Origin: Pseudomicrostroma phylloplanum
Lineage: Eukaryota; Basidiomycota; Exobasidiomycetes; Microstromatales
Direction of reading: 5' to 3'
DNA: 64,000 nucleotides
Assembly: GCA_039545275.1 (NCBI GenBank)
Contig: BCHS01000019.1
Location: forward strand, 62,001 to 126,000
Under the pieces are notes generated by a model that worked only from the letters and a program-made list of their open reading frames with translations, was not told where the DNA came from and did no database searches. Below are positions 41,746-53,865 of the stretch, piece after piece (positions within the stretch are counted from its first letter, which is position 1; every line of letters starts with the position of its first letter). A program made the position numbers and the translations under genes.

Positions 41746-44700
41746 ATGTCAGGAGGAACATTACCTAGCAATAGCCCCGGCCCTGGAGCCACTCAGGCGT
41801 CCAGCGGCTTCGGGGCAGGAGCAGGAGCAGGAGCAGCGCCCTCGCCCTCGACACAAGGAGGCAGCGGCACCGGCAGCGGCAGCGTTGGTCCAACCTTGCT
41901 TGCTAGACCTGGCAAAGTAGCGACATCAGCAATCATCACCAGCCACACCCCTCCGCGAGCCAACGCCCCTGCCGATGCTAGTGGCTCCTCTTCCGGACTC
42001 GCCTCACTCAAAGTCTCCTCTCCCTCGGCCGGGTCCTCATCAACCTCTGCCCTGCCACCCGTGCCGTCAGTCCTCGACGAGACCCTCTGCGATGCTCTTC
42101 GCTCCTCCAAGGATCGGCTCTTCCTTCTGCGCCAGGAGCAGAACATGATCGACTTCATCGCCAACCCCGATGGAGCAACGGACCACGTCCTGCCCTTGAT
42201 GAACTCTTACCAGCGACTCCTCGTACATCGGTGTGCCGACTACTACAGCCTGCACAGGGACGTCGACGCAGAGACAAAGGTGGTCAAGCTGAGCCGGACA
42301 GCAGAGACTAGAATGTGAGTACGAGATCGAGCAGGTGCGATCAGACTCTCATATGACACAGCTGACCCTCTCTACGTTGTCCCACCTGCCAGCCCACCTC
42401 TCCGGATCACCCAGCTCTTCGATAGAATGAATGCAGCCCCCCGACCTGGGGATGTCTCGCCCTTTGCCATGGCATCCTCCGGAAACAACCAGCCTCTCGC
42501 TGGACCATCTCGGAGCGGCGACTCGAGTCCCTCCGTCGTTGATCAGAATGGCACACCTGCCGCTGGAGCCTTGCCTGGTCCCTCGAGCTTCCGCATCATG
42601 CGCAGGGACCCATCGATGGGGACAAGAGGCATTCGCGCAGGGGCGACAGGATCGGGTGATGACGGTAATGGGTCTGAGCCAGGCAAGAAGAGCAGAAGGG
42701 ACATGACGATAGAGGAAAGAGAGGCGGCCTACCGAGAGGCCAGGGAGAGGATCTTTGGAGCAACCCTTGCAGAAACCGAGGATTCGGCACAGTCCGTGGG
42801 TGGCTCGCTTGATGGGGCGGCAAGAAGCAAGGGCAGCGTCGCTAATAGCCCTCACAATGTGCGAGCTCCACTTGGCCTGGAGAATGCCACATCAGGGACA
42901 CTCTCATCTACCAAGAGCTCGGAGGCGGGCCATGCTCACTCACGCGAGGACTTTAGGCCCTCGGGTGCTCTTGCAAATCCGTACACTACCTCTGGTATGC
43001 CTCCGATTCCGTATCACCCCACCCATTGCGATACCAATGGCAACAATTTTGGCTCCCAAGCAGCCGAACTAGGGCGATACTCAGGTAGCTCTACAAGCTT
43101 CGATAGAGGACCCGTCTGGCCTCACTTTACTCCTCAGCAACAGCAGCCTCCCCCCTTTCACGCCCCACCCTGGTCCCAGTACCAGCAGCATGCCCAACAG
43201 CAAATGCCCTCGTACCCACAAAACGCCGGTCACGTACCGCAAGCGATGTATCAATATTCCTACCCACAGCCCGCCTGGCAAAATCCTCAGCAAAACGGCC
43301 TATTCTACGCTCAGAACCCATCTGGTAATGGCTCCACTTCGAACCTCAGCAGCTTCGATGCCTTCTCCCCCTTCCCACCTACGCCCAGCACGAACAGCTC
43401 CGTGGGTATCCCTTCGCCGGCTCCGAGCGTGAGCGGAAGCAGCAACTCTGCCGTCAGCCGAAGGGGCGGCAGAGGCAATGTTGATGGAGATGCACAGCGG
43501 AGGGGCAGTAGGGCCAGTAGCTCCAGCGAGAGCCTGAGCGTCTCCAGACCCGGGGGCGCGGGAGCAGGACAGCATGCGTTCCCGTCCTTGCCTCATGGGC
43601 GACAACAACCACAGCAGCAGCAGCAGTTCGGCGATCTACAGGCCTCCTCTGTATCGACTTCGCGCTCAGCAAGCCCCGCTTCAATAAGGCTGCAACCGGT
43701 CGAAGGTAGACGAATGATGCCATCAGCCGGGAGTGGTAGCTCGGGAAGACTCAACGTTGGGGACAGGTCTTTGTTCGATCCGAATCGAGCGGGAGGCGGC
43801 ACTGGAGATTCTCCCACTCAGGCCAAGAGTGTCAAATCTTCTCAGGGTGCCAACATACCTGCATCCATACCACAGCAACAGCAGGCGAGTACACCTCATT
43901 ACGCTCCACAGCAGTCTGTGACAGCTGGTGGCTACGTGCCTGTCCCCTGGCCTCCTTCGGCAGCTCCTTTCGTACCTTCGCAGCAGCAACAAGGAGGGTA
44001 TCAACAGCAGCTGCCAATGGCGATGGGGTACTACGGACTACCTCCCGCGGCACCCGTCTCAGATATGCCTCTACGCTATCCGGCAGGAGTAGCCTCGCCC
44101 CCCACGCTGACTGCAGGACTGCAAGGTCGTCCGCTGCAGCACACCATTGGGTCCTCTTCCATCCGTCTAGGCTCCGTGATGCCCGCTCAAGCCATTCCAA
44201 GCTCACCGATCGTTGCGCCCGAGACTGACTCGACGCAGCATGCGCACCAGCAAGGGCAAGGGCAAGGGCAAGGTTCACAGGACCCGGGCCAGAGTCTCGT
44301 TGCCGGGACCTTTTCCCCGCCAGCCTCGATTCCTGGCTTGCCCGCCAGACCAGACTGGGTGCTCAACTCCCTCAACACGCCTCACGATGTACGCAGCGCT
44401 GCACTCGCTTCGCTGCCGGGAAATGCTCAGGGTTCCCAGCCTGCATCAGCAGCAGCAGCGTCAAAAGCGAGCGAGCCAAGCGGACCCGCTGCCTCTGCGC
44501 CTGCTCCTGGCTCTGGCGCTCTCGAGCCAGGCAGTCTAGCCACCACTCCCCGCTCCAGCGTTCGCTCCCTCAATGGCTACGTCATGAGCGATAGTAGCCG
44601 CGAGGGAGAGCACGACGCCGGCTCAATCGAGGGAAGGGGCGGCGCGCTGCTCCTGAGTGATAAGATGGCAAGAGCAGGTCTCTCTAACGATGTTGATGTC

Positions 44701-44928
44701 AACACGGACGTCAATCAAAACGAGAACGAAGACGAGGAGGAAGACGACGAGAGTGCCGAGAGCTCCAGTCTGGGTCCTAGCGCGAGCGCTAGCAATGTTG
44801 GCGGAGACGATGAGAGTGAGGGAGCTGCGCCTGCCTGCGAAGCTGGCGACGAGGATGAGGACGATGATGGGGAAGTAGCTCCGGGTGAAGCGGACAGAGC
44901 GGGCGCGGAGACGATGCCGAGCACTTGA
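41746..44928 (+). CDS. R3H-SUZ domain RNA-binding protein
   Basis: 1034 residues from exons 41746-42314 and 42393-44928 (78-base intron, GTGAGT). The R3H domain spans about 115-200. It contains QNMIDFIANPDGATDHVLPL and LLVHRCADYYSLHRDVD, and the spliced junction reads ETRIPPLRITQLFDR, completing it. A SUZ domain follows with FRIMRRDPS and KKSRRDMTIEEREAAYREAR, ending ERIFG. The remaining 700 residues are disordered, rich in Gln, Pro, Ser, Gly and Tyr (prion-like composition), with a very acidic stretch near the end (NENEDEEEDDESAESSS). The R3H-SUZ pair binds single-stranded nucleic acid and is found in cytoplasmic mRNA regulators such as Encore/R3HDM proteins. A role in mRNA granules is inferred from the low-complexity tail. 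Confidence 0.87.
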
Positions 44929-45869
44929 GGCGAGGAGTGGAGGGGAGTGGCCGGCGGGGCAACAGGAGGCGAAGCAGGACCAAGAGCACGAGACGGTAGT
45001 GCTAGTGCTAGTAGTTGGGTAGCGGAGCCGAAAGCACGAGGTTAGCTCAGTCGAGCCGGCCGAGAGCACAGCACCTTATGTGGTCCCTTTCCCCCATCCC
45101 AACAATCGATCAATCGCATCAATTGATCGAGCTGGAGACACCTATTTTCCCACACGGCGCTTCCCCGTTTCCTCGCTCCCCGGTTCGTTCACTCATTTTT
45201 TCATTCTTGCGTTCAATAGATCATTCGTACGAGTAGACACACACACGAAGGGCCTGCCTGATGGCCGTTCAGCGTGAGGTGGCGTTGGGTGGGGTGGCGT
45301 AGGATTACCGAAAAGAGGGAACGAGCCTGTGCGTCTTTCGCTTCGCGTAGTACTCGAAGACGCAGACGCAAAGCATGAGCACTAGACCTGCTCCATCAGC
45401 CGCATCAATCCCTTTCGGCAGGTGGGGTTTGGCATTGTATTTGGGTTCACCCGCCCCTTGACCACTTGAATTGTCGCTGGATCGAGCAGGCGCGATCCCG
45501 TCCTTCGGTCTCAGTACGGAAGTCAAAGAGAGCGTACATTGTGCACCGTGCATGGGTCATCGCGAGAGGCACTGGAGCCCCACGGAGAGGGGCAAAGCAT
45601 GCCCTTTAGCAAGCATTTGGACGGCGAGCGCTCTCGGATGACACGGCCTCCGAATTGTTTCGGGCAGTGCGACAGGAGTGTCTCGATCGCGATCGGAGGG
45701 CGAACGGCGAAGATTGCGGTGGGGGCGCGAGATTGACGCGGCGTCCCTCTCTCCGCGCACCTCGGTGAGCAAGCCGGGGCGGGATGGTGCGAGCGGGATG
45801 GGGTGGTAGCGCGAAGAATTGCCTTTTGGTTCTTGGCAGCCCTCTGGCGGTCGAACAAGATTGTAAGTT

Positions 45870-45888
45870 GGGGGGGGGGGGGGGGGGG
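45870..45888. repeat. Homopolymer run of 19 G
   Basis: Uninterrupted G run between AAGTT and TCACG, the longest homopolymer noted in the window. It may be a real G-tract or an artefact of sequencing. Confidence 0.9.
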
Positions 45889-47115
45889 TCACGCTTCCTT
45901 ACGGGGCTTCTCGGGGCTCTAGAATCTAAATTCATCTGCACTACAGCACAACGTTAGCTCCCTCATGCACCCCCCGAACTTTGCCCCACACCCAGAGTGC
46001 GGAGTCGGTAGCAGTCTTGTGAGCGGAGAAGCAAGCTCATGCGGCGCCTGCAGCTGGAAGAAAAAGCGAGGGTGGACGGGCATAGCGCCGCTGTGGGTGA
46101 GCAAGGAGGGGCTTCAGAGCATGCACGGGTAAGGACAGCCTCTAGTCTTGGCAAAGATCGGGAAAGGCGATTCTTGTGCCCTGGCCCTGAGATAGCAAGC
46201 AGGGCAGCAGGGGAAGGGCACTCCCCAGGCGCCCCGCTAGCAGAAAACAGTCTGAGCCATCTGCTCTGTGGTGTGGGGCTCCGCTACAAGACCTACTGCA
46301 TCAGTCCGTAAGTTGCTCTTCGCCTGACTCTCGCCGCGCTCACCGCGGACGCATCTCCGAATCACACGAACTAAAATCAGCCGCTGCATCAACCGCTCCT
46401 TGCTCCCACGTACGATCTCAGTCTCAAAGGCTGCATTCGCCGATTGAGTCTGCTCATCCGCCGCTGACAAGTAGGGACCTTCCATCATTAGGCGCCAGGC
46501 ACCCAGGCTCAGCGGATCTGCACGACCGACGGCCGATGCACGCCACCTTCCCATTTACCCCCTGCCTTGCTGCACTGCGCTCCCGAGCGCGATCATCTCA
46601 CCCTACCTCACCTCTGCTTCGGGCTCCCGCCCATGCCCCACCATTTGTCTTGCCGTGCTATGCACAGCCGTCGACGTCTGCCCGTTCCCTCCCGACTCCT
46701 CGCACGTCTCACCTCGCCCTGACGCCTGCCCCGTCTCAGGTCGTGTGACTGGTGACACGCCTGCCCCAACCCTCCTTCTTCGCCTTGCCTCTGCTACCCC
46801 ATCCTCCTGTATGTTGCTCAGGGCAAGCCGGACTCCGGGTTTACATCGTGCAGCGCCAAGCATCGGCGGAGTGGCGAGAAGATCGCAAGTGATCATGTCC
46901 TGCGTTGTGCAGGCGTACGGGTCTGCGGGAGATCCCCGGTGGGGGCCCCTGACTTAATTTGCCCTGCAGGCACGGTATTGCCCTCAGTGGCGGAGACGGC
47001 GGGCGGGGCTCCGTAGCGGGAGCGACACACACGGTGCGGGGTACAGCAAATGTCGGGGTGGGGTACAGGACGCAAGTGCGATAGCGGGTGACGGGCGCGA
47101 GTATAGTGTGTGAAG

Positions 47116-47121
47116 TATAAA
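47116..47121 (+). promoter_or_regulatory. TATA box (TATAAA) of the MFS transporter gene
   Basis: AAGTATAAAGAGG lies 200 bases upstream of the start codon, followed by a CT-rich leader. A canonical TATA box is rare in this window and fits an inducible transporter gene. Confidence 0.6.
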
Positions 47122-47320
47122 GAGGATGCGGATGTTCGTCCCTGCATTCCCACTTTGATCCCGCCAGTTCACTCTCACCTCATTACATCCTACCCCACTC
47201 GGTAATCTTTACCGCCTCGCCACCTCCTCTCCATCACCCGCTCCGTCTACCACCTCCTCGCTCTCCCCTGCGGTACCTCCCCCCCTCCCCCCTCGTCTAC
47301 ACCCATCCATCCCATACACA

Positions 47321-49082
47321 ATGCTTCTTCGCCACCTTCGCGAAGTCCCCTCCGAGTCGCGCTCATGGATCCGACTCTGGTGGCCAGTATGGACCATCGG
47401 CGCCCTGGGTATCGCGCGTGGTCTCGACGAGGGTATCATCTCAGGTGTCATCAACCAAGCCAGCTTCAAGAAGAGCTTCTCCTTCGAGGCGGACTCGTCT
47501 GTTGAGAACAACATCGCCTCGATGCTCCAGGCTGGTTCCATCGTCGGATCCGTCCTGGCATTTGCCGTCTCGTGAGTGAGCCGTCGACGTCGACTAGAAG
47601 TCCATTCTTAGCCACTGACGAACTCTCTCTATCTCCGTCGCCACTCCTAGTGACATCCTTGGTCGACGCAGGACAGCTCAGCTTGCCTGCATGCTCTGGA
47701 TCATGGGTACCATCATCTGGTTTACCTCCGTCCACGGTCAAGAGGGTGACGGCAACCTGAGCCAACTCCTTGCTGGTCGTTTCCTCGCTGGTCTCGGTGT
47801 CGGTTGCACCCCCGTCGTCGCCCCCACCTACCTTGCCGAGATTGCCCCCCGAGCCATCCGAGGTCTCTGCGTCTGTGTCTTCTCTGGCTCCGTCTACATC
47901 GGCATCCTTCTCGGCTATTGGGTCAACTACGGTACTGCCAAGAATATCTCCGCCGCCTCCAGTCTGCAGTGGCAAGTCCCGGCCGCCCTCAACTACATCT
48001 TTGCCGGCCTGATCTTCGTCAACAGCTTCTTCATCCCCGAGTCCCCTCGTTGGCTGCTCAAAGTCGGCCGTGAGGAGGAAGCCCGCAAGTCGCTGAACTG
48101 GCTGCGCAACCGTGGCGACGAGAATGCCATTGTCAACCAGGAGTTCGGACAGATGGCCGACACCCTCGAAGAGGAGCGCATTGCTCGTGGCAACCGTGCC
48201 TGGTACCACGTCTTCCCTCAGCTGATCAACAACCGTCGAAACTTGCACGTCCTGCTGATCGGAATCGGAATCCAGGTCTTCGGTCAATTCTCTGGCGGTG
48301 GATCCATGACCGTCTTCGCCCCCAAGCTCTTCGGTTTCGTCGGTATCAAGGGTGCTCAGACCAAGCTCTTCACCACTGGTGTCTTCGGTATCGTCAAGCT
48401 CGTCGCGTCCCTCGCGGCTGCCTTCTTCCTGGTCGACTTGCTGGGTAGGAAGACGGCCGTCATGACTGGTTTGACCATCCAGGCCATCTCATGCCTCTAC
48501 CTCGCCATCTACCTCAAGTACCACTACAACACTTCCACCACCACCGAGACAAAGGCTCAGAAGATGATGGCCGACGTCGGAATCTTCTTCATCTTCCTGT
48601 CGGGAGTAGCCTGGGCTATTGGAGTCAACTCGGTCCAGTACCTTTCGCAAACGGAGATGTTTGCTCTGGACGTGCGCGCACTCGGAGTCGCCACCATCTC
48701 CGTCATCCACTTCGCCTGCCAGTACGGATCATCGCGATCGGTCAACCCCATCGTCACCTCTGGAGGTCCTTACGTCCTCTTCGTCTTCTTCTTCATCATG
48801 AGCCTGCTTTCGCTCATTTTCGTCCTGTGCGCAATGCCGGAGGTTTCCGGCCTGGAGCTGGAGCGCGTCAAGGACATGTTCGACAACAAGAAGTGGTACC
48901 TGGTCGGTATTACCCAAAATCGTCCCTTCAAGGGCGCCGACCGTATCGCCAGTACCGAAGAGGAGGGCCTGCCTCAGCTGGGCAAGGCCAACGAGATGCA
49001 CGAGGGCTACGCTGGGTCCGACGAGGAGAAGAACAGCAAGAAGGAGGCCAGTGGCGTCACCACTACCACCAAGGTCGCCTGA
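47321..49082 (+). CDS. Major facilitator sugar/quinate-type transporter
   Basis: 560 residues from exons 47321-47571 and 47651-49082 (79-base intron, GTGAGT). Twelve membrane segments are expected of the sugar porter family. Signatures seen are the spliced SDILGRRRTAQLACM after helix 2, LLAGRFLAGLGVGCTPVVAP, IPESPRWLLKVGREEEARKS before the central loop, LLIGIGIQVFGQFSGGGSM in helix 7, and LVDLLGRKTAVMTG. The usual PETKG-type end is replaced by AMPEVSGLELERVKDMFDNK. The start RGLDEGIISGVINQ resembles fungal quinate and lactose/galacturonate-type permeases. It is a plasma-membrane proton symporter by family. The substrate cannot be told from sequence. The 60-residue tail is charged, with KK and EE runs. 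Confidence 0.9.
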
Positions 49083-49395
49083 GTCCTTCCACTGCGGAAG
49101 ATGTAGAAGGCGGAGTGGAGGAGGGGCGACGCACCCGGTGGAGCGGGACGCGCTCCCGCACTATATTCCCGCACTTTACCTCCGCACTCGCGTTGATTTG
49201 ATTGTCATTTGCTAGCTTGTCATTGGCTACCGCGTATTGTATTGTCACCTTAGCTTACTTAGCCTATATAAGAGTATTGTCTCGTAACTTTGTGCCTGCC
49301 TGCCTGTCTGTCTGAGCGCTCAGACCCCGGAAAATGACTGAGTAGGCCATGAGCGTTGAGATTGCAAAGGTCCGAGGCGGGCGGGATAGTAGACC
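49083..49395. other. Convergent 3' region
   Basis: 313 bases between the transporter and the FSH-like gene, AT-richer (49190-49290, with TATATAAGAG at 49265), likely holding both polyadenylation sites. Confidence 0.4.
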
Positions 49396-50862
49396 TCAGA
49401 TCTTCCCCCCTTGTCTCTCCTCCACCGCCTCCTGCCTCGCCCTCTCCCTCAGGAAAGGTCCGATCAAATCATGTTGAATAGACACCCCGTCTCCCCCTTC
49501 TCCCTCTCTGCCCCGCTTCTCCTCCTCTTGTGCCTCCTCACGAGCACGCGCCCTAGCCACCGCTCGAGCTTCCGCTGGCTCCAGTCCAGGAACGACCTCG
49601 AGATGGAAGCAGAGCTTGCGAAGGGTAGAGGCGAGGTACGCCGTAGTGGAAGAGGTGAGGAGGGTAGCGCTGTTCGCAGCTGCTGCAGTTGAGGAGGTTG
49701 ATGATGGGGCAGGGGAGGAGGGGGAAAGAAGAAGGTGCTCGTCTGACGATGTAGAGGCGGCAGCACTTTGTCCTTTTGATGCGGAAGCGCTCGAGAGCGG
49801 TACCAGTCCTATCCGCCACGTCTCCTGCCCTTGCTTTTCGACATCGCCTTGTGTGCTTCTTCCTGCGCTCCTGTCCGCCCACTTCTCCCTCTCCCCTTGC
49901 CAGAATTCCTCCTTCAGCACCGGCATGCCCTCCCCGATCCGCACAAGGATGTGCATACCACCCTGGCAAAGAGCTCGTCTGCGTCCGTTGGGAAGGGGAA
50001 GAGAGGGGAGGACTTCCCAACCGCCCATACGTGGAGCGGGTGCTGTGAGTGGGAGGAGCGGGAACATGAGCGGGTAGCATAGGACGGGCTGCATAGCTTG
50101 CGAGGAGTCCGAGGAGGAAGCAGCGGCTCTCAGCAGATTTGAGACGAGGCGAAGCACTTCGTGACCTGATCCGCTGCCGATGCCGATGTGGAAGGGACCC
50201 TTCTCGCGTAGATAGTCGCCCACTCGCCCGAGCGAAGATTGCAGACCAAGGACTGCTGGCTCTGCTGCGTCGCTGTGCCGATTGGGAATGAACCAGTCCC
50301 GATCGGGGGCGAGCATGCCCTCGGCCATGAGCAACGACTCGGCATCGTCCAGCCCAGAGCGAGTATAGATCCTGAAGGTCTCTATGCGAGCCTCGTCGTC
50401 TGCTTCGGCGAGTGATTTGCGCAGAGAGGCTAAACGTTCTTCTGCAACGGAAGGGGCTGACGATGAAGAGGAGGAGGAAGAGGCGTTTGAGGTGTGGGCC
50501 TTGTCGAGCATAGCTCTCTTCGCCTTCTCGCTCTCCACTTCTCCCTGCAGAGCATCTAACAAGGAGCAGTCTAGGAGAGCCTGGCGGATCCTCTCTCCTC
50601 TGCTGTTGTTGCCACTTCCGCTTCCACTGCTTCTGGGAATGTCATGGGCGGCTTCAGGGTCAACAGCGAACCCAGCCTCGAGAAAATGCACCTCCCAGTG
50701 CGGAGGGAGAATTTTGATGAGCGGTGCTAGTTGAGCGCGATAGGATGCCGCAGACTGCGAGGCTGTCCATGTCGATTTGGAGTGCGGGAGACGGGAAGGG
50801 CCAGCGTGAAGAGCCAGGATGCGTACGGGCCGTGGACGATTTGCCGGGATCTCTTCAGACAT
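49396..50862 (-). CDS. FSH1-like alpha/beta hydrolase fold protein, catalytic residues apparently lost
   Basis: 488 residues, single exon. The start RPVRILALHAGPSRLPHSKS and the later VGDYLREKGPFHIGIGSGSG follow the fungal serine hydrolase (FSH1) pattern. In that family a LHG strand opens the fold, and GPFDG leads into the nucleophile elbow GFSQG. Here the elbow reads GSGSG, so the nucleophile position is Gly. The expected GxxD segment reads RIGEGMPVL and the final GGH box is not found. Several Ser-rich and Glu/Arg-rich insertions make it twice the family length (about 220-270). I chose the ATG at 50862 because the fold starts ten residues later; the frame is open to ATG codons at 51183 and 51180, which would add 107 unconserved residues. 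Family call moderate, inactivity inferred. Confidence 0.6.
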   Translation of the reverse strand: MSEEIPANRPRPVRILALHAGPSRLPHSKSTWTASQSAASYRAQLAPLIKILPPHWEVHFLEAGFAVDPEAAHDIPRSSGSGSGNNSRGERIRQALLDCSLLDALQGEVESEKAKRAMLDKAHTSNASSSSSSSSAPSVAEERLASLRKSLAEADDEARIETFRIYTRSGLDDAESLLMAEGMLAPDRDWFIPNRHSDAAEPAVLGLQSSLGRVGDYLREKGPFHIGIGSGSGHEVLRLVSNLLRAAASSSDSSQAMQPVLCYPLMFPLLPLTAPAPRMGGWEVLPSLPLPNGRRRALCQGGMHILVRIGEGMPVLKEEFWQGEREKWADRSAGRSTQGDVEKQGQETWRIGLVPLSSASASKGQSAAASTSSDEHLLLSPSSPAPSSTSSTAAAANSATLLTSSTTAYLASTLRKLCFHLEVVPGLEPAEARAVARARAREEAQEEEKRGREGEGGDGVSIQHDLIGPFLRERARQEAVEERQGGKI

Positions 50863-51294
50863 GGTCGTCGGGCGCCTACTGCGGATCTGTCGTGGGTAAG
50901 TAGGGGAGGAAGACGTCGTCGTGGCGAAGAAGCTTACACTACCAGCCAGGGCGGAAAGCCGGGGAACAGACGGCAATGTGGGGGGATGCGGGGAAGCGTG
51001 GCTCATGCGTCGACCAATAGGCGTGTGGCTTGCTCGACTCCCCTTCCGATCCGATTTCGCCAAGCTTTGCCCGACGACGTCACACGGAAAGAAGGCGAGG
51101 GCTGTACCGCCCTTGAATAACAGAGGAGTCGGCACGGCACTCGGATCCCATTCTCTACCATCCTCGAGATACACTGGCATCATCACTATACCATCAGACG
51201 GCCTTTGTCAGTCATTGACGTTCCGGGCGACCCACAGTCTCGTCACTGCTGAGCAACTGGGAGCTCTAGAGCCCGCGCCACCTCTCCGCCTGCG
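50863..51294. promoter_or_regulatory. Divergent intergenic region FSH-like gene / DHHC gene
   Basis: 432 bases between the chosen divergent start codons; much of it is open on the minus strand and could encode an N-terminal extension of the FSH-like gene. No TATA box is seen. Confidence 0.35.
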
Positions 51295-53575
51295 ATGGAC
51301 CCTACGCCATCCACCTCGCAGCTCAAGGCGCGTCCTGCTGCTACTACTACTGCTGCTGCTGTCAGTCCAACCGCTGCGCCAGCTCTTGCCATACAACATG
51401 ACTCTCGGTTGAGCCCATCGGTGCACCCTCCTGAGGCCGCAGCTGCTTCAGGCCACTCAGCTCCGTCGAGCGGTGGAGACTCAGGCATCGCAGCTTCCTC
51501 CCTGGATACTTCTGCAGGACGAGGAGGAGAACCATCTACCACCTCTTCCCCTACCCGACCTTTGCGTCGCCTTTCCTCCCCCTCTACTGACCCACGTAAA
51601 CGACGACCACCGAAGAAGGCCAAATCTACAGACCCATCAGACGACCAATCCCGTCCAGCCTGCCTACGATCCCTCGAGTCCTGCACCGACGCCATCACTT
51701 CTTGGACCGAGGACTTTCAGCGTAAAGAGCAGGAGAGAATAGAAGCGCGCAGAGCTAAAGAGGATGAAGACGGAGATAAGCCGGATCCCGCTTGGAAGAT
51801 TAAAGGGATGATACCACTCGTGGCGGTAATCCTGAGTTGGGTGTACGTTGGTGAGTAGCACGCGCGACGAGAGGGAATGTAAGGGACTGCAAGGCCGGAA
51901 GAGTAACATTCGCTTACCTCTCTTCTTCTTCTCGCAATCGCTAGTCTATGTCTGGCGCATATGCGTCCCGGCAATCCAACAACCTCCTCCCCCTTCATCC
52001 CTGCCTCACCCCCGCCCCCTCGCAAGCAGAAGCACAGGCATCGCCCTGATAGTGGTCTTCCACGTCGTCTACCTCCTCACAATCTGGTCCTACATCAAGG
52101 TAGTGCTCACTGGTCCTGGACTGGTCAGGGATCACGTAGAGAAGGAAGAGCAGCCCAAACCGCCGGGTATGGAGGATAGAGCGCGGGAGGAGCAGCAGCA
52201 AAGGCAGACACAGCAGCAGTGGAGGGAGCAAGGGCTTGGGGGACCTTACCTTGGCGAGGAAAAGGCAGAGGTACCTGCTGGACCCACATCCGACGAGAAT
52301 GCTTCCACTATTGCATTGAGAGGCGATCAAGACGGGTATCATAGTCCTCGAGGTGAGGGGCCAGGAGACGAGCATCCCGAGGATCCCTCCCTCCCTGCCA
52401 TCCTCGGACCCATTGGAGCGGGCTTCGCAGCTGCCGCAGGTGAGGACGAACGAGTCCTGAACGAGGCCGATCAGACCCGGACGCGGGCTCCAACAGTACA
52501 GCGGCCACCCCCCGAATCAGCGCCTCTGCCTCCCGTTGCGCAAACGCAGTACCCAAGTAGCTACCCTCAGCATCCCTTCTCGGACTCGAATGAGCAGCCT
52601 CCTACACGGCAGCCGCCTTTTCCGGATTATGCGCCGTTGAGGAAGAGCAACCGATACTGCCATCGATGCTCCCATGTCAAGCCTTACAGGGCGCATCATT
52701 GCAGGCACTGTGGGACCTGTATCGAGAAGATGGACCATCATTGTCCTTGGGTAGGAGGATGTGTGGGTGGCGGGAACCACAAGTTCTATCTCACTTTCGT
52801 CTTTTGGGTTACGGTACTGGAGTTCTTCGTCCTCATCTCGGCCGGCGTCCTATTCAACAGGGGTGTCAACAAGACGATTGAAGGCTGGACGGTGGATGGA
52901 TTCATCATCAGCCTCTTTCCAATCTGCGTCGTCTTCATCCTCTTCACCTTCTCCCTCCTCGTGACCCACACCTGGCTCATCATCACAAACCAGACGACTC
53001 TCGACCATCTGGGCTTCACTCGGATCGCCAGACGAGAGGAGATCGCCCTTGCTTCCTGGTTCTCACGCAAGGGAGGCTGGGTCAAGCAGCAGGCGCGAGT
53101 TCGCGAGCAGGAAGCAGCCGCAGCCGGCGGAGATCTGGAGTCTCAAGGAGGTGGAGAGAAGGGATCTTCGAGTGCTGGTGGCACTGCTGGGGCAAGGAGG
53201 ACAGACGGCTTCAGAATGATCAAGGAGCAACGCCAGACGAAGAAGGCCTGGGATAAAGAGTGGGGACGACTGCGCTACGAGATCAATCTATGGAAAGTCG
53301 AGAAGCCCTTCCCCGCTCCAACTACCGCTTCAGCCGATGGCTCGTCTGGCTCGGTACGATATCGCAAGCTCAACGGAGTGCAGTCCCTGCACGCTAATTG
53401 GACGCAGACGATGGGCGTCTCCCCACTCGGCTGGCTGCTGCCCATCGGCCGCCCCGGGCTAGATCCTTCGAGGAAGAACAAGGATGGAGGGTGGGAGAAG
53501 TACCCTGTCAATCCTCGCTTCGGCGACGAAGGACAGTGGAGGAGAAGGAGTGAGTGGCCGGAGGAGCTGAGATGA
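51295..53575 (+). CDS. DHHC palmitoyltransferase
   Basis: 728 residues from exons 51295-51850 and 51945-53575 (94-base intron, GTGAGT, cutting the first membrane helix: ILSWVYV then VYVWRICVP). Residues 1-165 are disordered. Two membrane segments follow (about 172-197 and 218-243), then a long Gln/Glu/Pro-rich cytosolic insert. The cysteine-rich domain spans about 416-470: YCHRCSHVKPYRAHHCRHCG, then the active DHHC in KMDHHCPWVGGCVG. Two more membrane segments come after it. The TTxE motif after the last helix reads TTLD. Zinc-binding and catalytic cysteines are intact. It S-acylates proteins at Golgi, vacuole or plasma membrane. The layout resembles fungal Pfa3-type enzymes but the long insert is unusual. 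Pfa number not assigned. Confidence 0.9.
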
Positions 53576-53865
53576 GGCGAGGCGAGGCGAGAGGGAGCCG
53601 AGTGTAGCTCTTCGACCTTTGTACGAGTAGAACGCACTTAGATACCAATCCCAGTAATAGGCATTGTAAACCAGACGCTTCATTCACGGATCTCTTCATT
53701 AGTCATTTGATCTGTCCTACAGCAGGATACTCAAGGCTCGATCAGCGAATAAGCTTACATAGGATGCATTCTGAGTAGACATAGCAGTGCATCTCCCAAC
53801 TCTTCTCTCATCCTTGGCCCCATGGTATATACACGCCCCTTCCCTCACGTTCGAGCAGACAGAGC

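Larger units (their letters stand above)
44929..47320. other. Gene-poor stretch upstream of the MFS transporter
   Basis: 2392 bases with only short frames lacking domains. Features noted are a run of 19 G at 45870-45888 and, at the right end, the transporter promoter with a TATAAA box and CT-rich leader. A minus-strand frame at 45553-45305 ends in a possible membrane helix (LVLMLCVCVFEYYAKRKTH) but has no other support. Confidence 0.45.

Noticed and set aside
45305..45553. Minus-strand frame ending in a possible membrane helix and KRK
   Set aside because: It could be the last exon of a small tail-anchored protein, but no upstream exon, start or family match could be supported.
50863..51183. 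N-terminal extension of 107 residues on the FSH-like gene
   Set aside because: The fold begins just after the ATG at 50862 and the extension has no conserved content, although it has ATG codons and cannot be fully excluded.
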